Shown in pieces: positions 56,701-64,000 of a stretch of 64,000 nucleotides of DNA. Both the position numbers and the translations under genes were made by a program. The notes under the pieces are model-generated. The model searched no databases. It saw only the letters and a list, made by a program, of their open reading frames with translations, and was not told the DNA's origin. The first letter of the stretch is position 1; the number at the start of each line of letters is the position of its first letter. This DNA comes from Phytophthora quininea. Its lineage: Eukaryota > Oomycota > Peronosporomycetes > Peronosporales > Peronosporaceae. The stretch is from assembly GCA_011947345.1 (NCBI GenBank), contig JAAVTG010000554.1, forward strand, positions 1,612,001 through 1,676,000, in the 5' to 3' direction.

Positions 56701-59700
56701 GGTCGATAGTTACTAGATCAGCCACAATGAAGAAAAGTAAGGCCCCGCGAACCGCGACTGCGTGGTACTGATTGCGAATTTCCAGCACCTCTTCTTTAGT
56801 GGCCTCCGAATCTGCTAGACGTTCCGCTACGACATTGGATGTTTGTTTAGACGTTTTCAGAGCTTGGATGAGCGCAATATCATCCAAGATGTTGCCTTTG
56901 GCATCAGAAAGCAGATTCAAAATCTTGATCTCGATATCGTGAAGCTGCTTTTGATCTCGTGCAATACTGACTAAAAGCGTGTGTTTCCGCTCTTCAATCT
57001 CCATCCGCTCTCGCTTCACAACATTGCTGAGCAATTGTTCTTCCAACCCATCACTCGTTACAGTAAAATTGATCACGTTCACGCGAATAAAGATGTCAGG
57101 CACAAAGTGTGGGTTAGACAGTTTGGTCGTCAGGTATAAGCGGAATCGATCAGTGTCAGTCTCGACTAGGCGGTCCTCGAGTTTCACTTGTACTTTTCGG
57201 GCTGACAGTTTGTTCCCGGGCATGTAATGATACGCCTTCACAGCTAGAACGGGGTCCAGAGACGGGTTTAAAGCTTCATCCACATCTTCAATTAATAATG
57301 GTCTCCGCACCAAGACATCGTTCCACAACCTGCATCAAGCTGTTATCACCACTTTTCACAATTTCCAGGTGATATAGGCCTCTAGGCTCTTTATCCACTG
57401 AGTAGCTTGTTGCTGTGGATCGATCATCAAAGCCCATCGCTGCTTGCCTTTGAGAACGTAAATTGCGTTGTCCGCTGAGAAGTTATCACTTGGTAATCCT
57501 AACAGTTGCCACTCACGGAGCTCCTGTGCATCCCCATACGCATTAGCGAGTGTAAATGGTACGGACACTCCGATTGCGGCTCCAGTAAGGCCAGCCCAAT
57601 GACATAGAATTTTGTCTCGAAACAGACCGTTAAATGGCCCCAGATAAGTCATGCACGCGGCAGCCACGAAGGAATCTCCGAGTATTGTATTCCCTTCCTG
57701 TTTCAAGACGTTGATGCTGCTTTTCCATCGTACTCGTTCGTCATCTAAACCAACTGTTAGCTTTTCAGCATTCTTCAGTCGTCTCTGCGTCAACCCAGAT
57801 TCTTCAATGAGCCTTTGCTTTTCAGCCAAGGTCGTGTCACACTTGTCCTTCAGATTTTGCACTTTTAGCGTCACTTTTGACAATTCGTGTTGCTTAGCCT
57901 CGAGCTTGGCATTTGCGCCTGCAAGAACAGCGTTCATCTCAGCTAGCTTCAGTCGCTTTGGCGCCACTTCTCGATACACCCGCGCATACGTAGCAACAGC
58001 GTGTACCCACATGCACAATGACATGGCAGCTCGTGATACCTTTTTGACTTCCTCCACAGCAAAGTCTGGGTGCTCAATATACTTGTGAATTCTTTTGAGT
58101 ATTGCCGCTGGGATGGCGTCCTTGTCGTATTCCTTTAGCTCCGTCATGAAGGTGCTACGCGACAAAATGCGTTTGCTGGTATCCCAGTCTGCTTTCTCAC
58201 CAAGCATAATGCATATGGCCTCCATGACAAACTGCACAGCTTGGGAGGCTTCACAAAGCCTTTGACCTCTGTGATATCTTTTTATCGAGCGAATCGAGGG
58301 CTACAACTGCTGCATTCAATGCCGGGAGCGCCTGGTCAAGGTCGCGTTGCGCATCTGCCTGGCACGCTGCAACTTGTTGCTGCTGTTGTTTTACTTGAGC
58401 CTCGTCGGATCGAACTCGCTGTGCAACTTTCTCTGCCTCTGCTTGGTCGACAGCGACTTGCTTCAGGAGCTCCTCTGCCTCTTTGGTTTTGCTAGACAGC
58501 ACAGGTTGGAGCGCTACGAGTTCATCCTGCAGAGTGCTTACCAATGAGTTAGTCTCCTCAAGCTTGACAACACCTGTCTTCAATCTATGGAGTTTCGTTT
58601 CCCACTGCATCCTCGTTTCATGGTATATGCGTCGGAACAGCGCGATCAAATCCAAATAGTGCTGCGACGTTATGAACACCTGCCGTCGGGACTCGGAATG
58701 GAAAGACGGAAGCAAATTAGATACTGACTGGTGCGCTTCCACGCAAAGTGTCGTCACGGCGGATCTGATTGCCGGCGAGTCGGTTAGATCAGGAGTGCTC
58801 ATTCTTCTGTTACCACTTGTAGAGTGACTTAACGGATCGTTCTGCGTCAAATAGAACTGAGCCACGTATTCCAGAGCCGCTTTGGGCCACTCATCGAAAT
58901 AGTCGATGGTTGTACAATTGATAAGGGCTGGGAATTGGCGAACACGCGCTCGAAAAGAATTCCCCAAGGGATTCATACAGATGATAAAGTGGAAGGAGTT
59001 CTGAACCATGCTGTGGAAGTAGTCTTCACAATCCTTTCGCGTGAAGTCTTCCACCGCAGAAGTCGGTTTCGTTTCGTTTTCATCAAGACCGGCTTTTGAG
59101 TCGCAACAAAGTCGTTCCAGCAGCGTCCGCACGCTGTTAAGAATGATCTCCAGTTCATCAGGTGCAAAAAGCTTCGGAATGTCACCACCATTCAGGATTG
59201 TATTGATGTCTTCGAGAAAAGCGTCCGATGACAATTGCGAGTCGTTCAAAAAAGACTGCAGGGACTCCAGAGGGATCGGGATGGTTCCGAGACCCGTCCG
59301 AGCTCTTCCCCAACACACACAACTTCATCATTGCCTTCAGATCGTCGCGGAAATCTGTCAACCCGTAGTCTTTCTTCAGCTCGATCTCAAAGCAACGATA
59401 GCCCATCGTGTAAGCAGCCAGTCTCGCTAGTGATCGTTTACCGCAGCCACCCATTCCGAGCAAAAGCACGTGCCCTCGTGGTTGCATCAATATGCGTGCT
59501 ATTGCGGCTGTATGTACTATCGCGTCCTCAAACAACACAAGCTCGAGCGGCGGTCGATATGAAGAGCGAGTCCTTGACCCGCTATTGTACTCCATGATCT
59601 GACTGTTTAGAAAAGCTTCGTAGCGTGACAAATCACTAACTTGGTCGTATCGAATAGTGGTGGGTGTTGAGTCACTACCTCCCCTAACTCTTCTGGGAGA

Positions 59701-62700
59701 GAACAACAAAGTCCCTTGCTCCTGCTTCGGTGAACTCACATTGCCATCTGTAGGCTGTTCTCGCGACGTCTCCTCTGTTCCTTCAATCGCTAGCATACTC
59801 TCAAGCATTGAGCAGAGTCCAAATGCTTTGTTTGCGACGCTTACCAATTGCTCCGAAAACCACATTCTGTCAGGTTTGTCCGTTAGTCGATCGCGGAAAA
59901 CGCGAATGCTTTCGTGTGCCCACAGATTTACCACAGCAGTGGTGGTCAGGGCGTTAATGGGGTTCCCTGTTTTATTGGCGTTTAAACTGGATCGTATCCC
60001 ACATACGACGCCTTCCATAAGTTTGACCAAATCACGTAAATTGAATGTGTAGTGACACTTGGCAGGAGTCGGTAAGAGTCCTGCTACTGTCTGAAAGAGT
60101 TCGCAGGTAGCGTCTGCAGTTTGAAATATTGTGTCTTTTACTGTCTTGGTGAACGCGCTTCCTCGCCCAGCAACAGTTGAAGTGAGGATCGCATTAAAGA
60201 TCGCTTTCATGGCGAATTCGTCACAGCTCGGAAGACAAAAGACAGCGGAGAAATGGCGCACAAACCTTGGACACAAAACCTGTCTGCCTCCGCCAGGCAA
60301 CCCACCTGCTGCTATCAAAACGGCGTCTTGAACGTCCTTCCAGAAGAATTTGTCACGATCGTAGAACCCTTTGAACTCCATGTATTGTCGGAGCAGCTCA
60401 ACAACGGGTTGAGCGCCATTTTGTTCGGCATTCGGCATGTTGATATCATCTACAAAAACAACGACCAGCTGTTTGTTCACGGGTGCTCCAAGCAGTGTCC
60501 TGCGCTTCTTCGCGAATTTACTTTCCATGGTCAACTGCACGGACGCACTTGTCGTTTGCGCTGACAGATTCAGAACGAGCGGTAGCACCTTCCCGTGCGC
60601 AATCACAGACAACGGGGAGTCCACGTCAGCATCGGATGGATCGATGTCGGCCGCGATTCGCGCGTGGACGTCAAGAATATGGTTTATGATCGCCGATTTC
60701 CCTGCCCCCGTCGCGCCAGTTAACAGAACCGGCAGTCTTGCGTCGACCGACAGTAATTCCACTAAATAGCGATACTTGAGAACATCTAATGTAGGCACTA
60801 AGATATGCCCAGATGATATTCGACTGGATTGTTGTAGCTGTTGTGCTTGCTCTACGAAAGAGTTCGTCCATGGAGAAAGACTCAAATACTGGAAGTCAAT
60901 AAAGAAATCTTGGATGTCTCCCGTAGCTTCCGTTAGACCTGCTTGCGTTGGAATTTTCCCGTTCACCGCCAAAATGTCGTCAAAAAATCTCCTCATGAGA
61001 AACGATCAATGCGTGTAAAAATTCTTGGAATTCAGACTTCAATGGGTCCAAGTTCAGATTGCCTCCAATTGCCCATGTGAAGCTGAAGATGAACATCAAA
61101 TCAAGACATCGTTTCCGGTCTTCTTCTACTGATTGCATTCCGACCTCAGAAGACAAAGAAATCCCACGGCCAGCAGCAAAAGTTCTGTTTCCATGGTCAA
61201 CTGCACGGACGCACTTGTCGTTTGCGCTGACAGATTCAGAACGAGCGGTAGCACCTTCCCGTGCGCAATCACAGACAACGGGGAGTCCACGTCAGCATCG
61301 GATGGATCGATGTCGGCCGCGATTCGCGCGTGGACGTCAAGAATATGGTTTATGATCGCCGATTTCCCTGCCCCCGTCGCGCCAGTTAACAGAACCGGCA
61401 GTCTTGCGTCGACCGACAGTAATTCCACTAAATAGCGATACTTGAGAACATCTAATGTAGGCACTAAGAAATGCCCAGATGATATTCGACTGGATTGTTG
61501 TAGCTGTTGTGCTTGCTCTACGAAAGAGTTCGTCCACGGAGAAAGACTCAAATACTGGAAGTCAATGAAGAAATCTTGGATGTCTCCCGTAGCTTCCGTT
61601 AGACCTGCTTGCGTTGGAATTTTCCCGTTCACCGCCAAAATGTCGTCACAAAAATCTCCTCATGAGAAACGATCAATGCGTGTAAAAATTCTTGGAATTC
61701 AGACTTCAATGGGTCCAAGTTCAGATTGCCTCCAATTGCCCATGTGAAGCTGAAGATGAACATCAAATCAAGACATCGTTTCCGGTCTTCTTCTACTGAT
61801 TGCATTCCGACCTCAGAAGACAAAGAAATCCCACGGCCAGCAGCAAAAGTTCTGGGGAGCACGATGTTTCAAAAGTGCTTCAAAAATGTGGCATATCGCT
61901 CCGACAAAAGCCAAATCGCAGGTAGAAATTGGAACCCGAGTACATGTAGTAGAAGACTTTGTCGCCCGAACGAATGCCAAACCAGGTTTTACGAATACAT
62001 CAAAATACTTGAGAATCCGATTCCTCATCTTGGAACTAAGTGGTTTCGGTGCTCGGGGTTCGTTTATAAGGAGGCCGACAGCAGGTGCAGTCGGTTCCGG
62101 GGCGACTAATGTATAGACCCACGTTTCCACGAAAGGCTGCCAACCAAGATAACTGGGGTGATAATAAACCACACCAAGCCGACTGATTGTTGCGGGGAGG
62201 CGGCAGCCGTATCTGCCACCTCGAAAATCAACTGGATCCTGGGCAGGAGTTTAATCCGCTCGCCGTTCGCTAAGCAAAGCGTCATGTTATCATCTAGCAC
62301 CGTATTCATGCTCTCAATCCACTGCGCATCAATTGGTCCATCGAAAGTAATCCAATAGAAGGGCAAATTCGGATCATTGAGACCCTGGTTACTGTTTTGC
62401 CGAAGTAGCATTTCTTCGTTCTTTTCCATAATGCACGTACGTAGCAACTTCGACGCTAGTCCATCCGTCCATTCACGCGTGACGGGGTGAAAGAATCCGT
62501 ACAGTTCGATCATTGAAATGGCTTTCGGATTCAGAGTGAACGAAACTACTCGTTGGAAGCGTGTATCTGGGTGGGCGGCTCGATCTCGCAATGTGGTAAC
62601 TGCTGCTTTCAAAACGTTGGTGGCCGTGGTTTTCCCGCTGCCACTAGACCCGATTTGAACGACCCCAACACGGACTTCTAATGTTGCAAATAATTGTAGA

Positions 62701-64000
62701 AGTTTCTTCTTCCACTGACGAGGACTCTGGAGTTGATTGCGCCGTAACTGTGTATCGATCTCTTCATCAAGTGAAGTTAACCAGTCTGCACTTGTGGTTG
62801 GTGAGGAAGATTCCAATCCTTGAAGAAGTGCTTGGCTTTCAGCAACACCGATGGTCGATATAATCTCCGGAAAAGATCTTTTACGATCCCATGGAATAAC
62901 TCGGCATCTTCGTCGGTGAGTTTTGGTGCATTTGCTCCAACCATAGCTTTGATCAGTACGACGCTCTCATCAAACGTAGTTGCGGAAATGGTGTCGCTAG
63001 TTATTCCATTCGGAGGCGAAGTTCCAGTTGCCACAGTCGAACGCTTCAGCGAGCCTGCCATCGTTAAAACTGATCTCACAGCTCGCATTCCAAAATCGTA
63101 ATGCCCTTGTTGGGACAATTGTTCGCTACACAGTTTGTATAGCTTTGTGACTTTCCTTGACAGCGGCTTCGCCATTTGAAAGCCTTCCGCAAAAGCACGA
63201 TTTCGGCGATCAGCGCATAGTCGGGGACCATCATAGCAACGGGCCGAAAGGACACCTTGAGATTGTCGGGCAGCTCGGTGCGGCCAGCATAGCCAGGATT
63301 CATTGTAATAATAACATGGTGGTCACGTAGAGGAACGCATCGATCGTCGAGCAGTACCTCCGAGGAGTTCATCAACCGTGCATTCCGCAACACGGCCATT
63401 TGCTGACCAACGACCGACAGCACTTCAATGTCGATCCGGTTGAACTCGTCTAAGCAGACCCACGTCCCGGCTTGAACCACACCATTAAGAATGCTTCCCA
63501 TCATCTTATAGCTCATCTGGCTGCTACAATTAATCACAATGCACAGAATCCCAAGCGCCTTCGCGAGGTCTTTGGAGGTTTCGGTCTTCCCCGTTCCAGC
63601 AGGACCTGAGGGGCGGCACCGTATCGCAGTTCAAGTGCTCCCGTAATTGTCATCCAACAACGATCTGTTAAAGGAGTGATGACGAGACGGCTACACGCGC
63701 CCATGTACTCATATCCATATTTGATACGACAGTTTGCTTGGTGAATTTCGCATTCGTCGTGCTCCGAGTACCATTGGTATCGCAATTGTTGCTCCCATAG
63801 AAAGTCGGTAGAATCAGTCACACGTTTCAACACTAAAGACTCGACTACATCGCGAAAATGCACGTCAGTTGTCACTAATGACACGACGATTCGACGTTGA
63901 ACTGAAGTCAGCGATGTGCGTATAAGTCGCGTCAAATTGCTCAGTTGGGTGCAAATGGTTTGGTGCCAGAGTGACAGTTCTCGTGTGGGGTCCTGCGAAG
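53755..64000 (-). CDS. Axonemal dynein heavy chain, motor and C-terminal part (N-terminus beyond window; many frameshifts)
   Basis: Reading from the right edge, the order is that of a dynein motor. AAA1 has YEYMGACSRLVITPLTDRCW near 63700, a P-loop at about 63590-63615 and Walker B WVCLDEFNRI near 63440. AAA2 has GSSGSGKTT near 62640 and WITFDGPIDAQWIES near 62350. AAA3 has LLTGATGAGKSAIINH and FVDDINMP. AAA4 has LLLGMGGCGKRSL near 59450. The stalk coiled coils and microtubule-binding region lie at about 57700-58600, with AAA5-6 at 56600-57500. The C-terminal domain ends at the stop at 53755-53757. It powers flagellar beating, consistent with zoospores. Frame breaks occur every few hundred bases; checked ones (GGGG 63610-63613, and A runs near 58230-58280) need one extra base. 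A 666-bp tandem duplication lies inside AAA3. Confidence 0.9.
60522..61187 (-). repeat. Tandem duplication inside dynein, copy 1
   Basis: About 666 bp nearly identical to the adjacent 61188-61854. It encodes the AAA2-AAA3 connection and the first part of AAA3, including the P-loop GATGAGKS. Four or five differences separate the copies (for example ATATG versus AAATG near 60802/61468). Confidence 0.92.
61188..61854 (-). repeat. Tandem duplication inside dynein, copy 2
   Basis: Second copy of the unit, 1 bp longer because of an indel near 61648. The junction reads on in the dynein frame (SVQLTME followed by TELLLLAVG), so the duplication adds 222 codons rather than ending the protein at the join. 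Confidence 0.92.

Overview
The window is nuclear DNA of an oomycete, most likely a Phytophthora-like member of the Peronosporales. The clues are an elicitin-like gene at the left end, a cluster of receptor-like kinases of the tyrosine-kinase-like (TKL) class, compact genes with few short GT-AG introns, an axonemal dynein heavy chain (zoospore flagellum), and remnants of MULE, hAT and Copia elements. No rRNA gene, CRISPR array or operon is visible.

Layout: 0.25-1.1 kb, elicitin-like gene (+). 1.2-4.0 kb, ribosome-biogenesis gene UTP14 (-). 4.3-13.8 kb, five head-to-tail receptor kinases, RLK1-RLK5 (+). 13.25-20.74 kb, a large imperfect inverted duplication centred near 16,995; each half carries an ISG12/IFI6-27-like gene and a kinase (RLK6 -, RLK7 +), and the right half ends in a truncated RLK5 copy. 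20.7-26.5 kb, housekeeping genes: a TPR plus SGNH-like protein (-), a small COX5C/6c-like protein (-) and a TMTC O-mannosyltransferase-like protein (+). 26.6-28.3 kb, RLK8 (-). 28.9-38.4 kb, a gene-poor island of degenerate transposons. 38.4-41.7 kb, a membrane-anchored PH plus DUF547 protein (+). 41.7-47.6 kb, RLK9 (-), a secreted metalloprotease (+) and RLK10 (-). 47.8-49.3 kb, a choline-transporter-like SLC44 protein (-). 49.7-53.0 kb, RLK11, a predicted pseudokinase (-), and a Ser/Thr-rich membrane protein (-). 53.8-64.0 kb, the 3' part of an axonemal dynein heavy chain (-) with an internal 666-bp tandem duplication.

The main biological signal is the RLK family. Most members have a signal peptide, a cysteine-rich ectodomain of about 170 residues that I cannot assign to a known family, one transmembrane helix, a short juxtamembrane segment and a TKL kinase domain. 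The ectodomains diverge strongly, while stretches of the kinase domain are nearly identical at the DNA level between particular copies. This points to repeated gene conversion or segmental duplication.

Almost every gene, including conserved single-copy ones (UTP14, TMTC, dynein), is broken by frameshifts. Where I checked, most are repaired by adding one base to a short homopolymer. I read these as deletion errors in the assembly rather than widespread pseudogenes, so genes are given as full-length CDS with the break positions noted.
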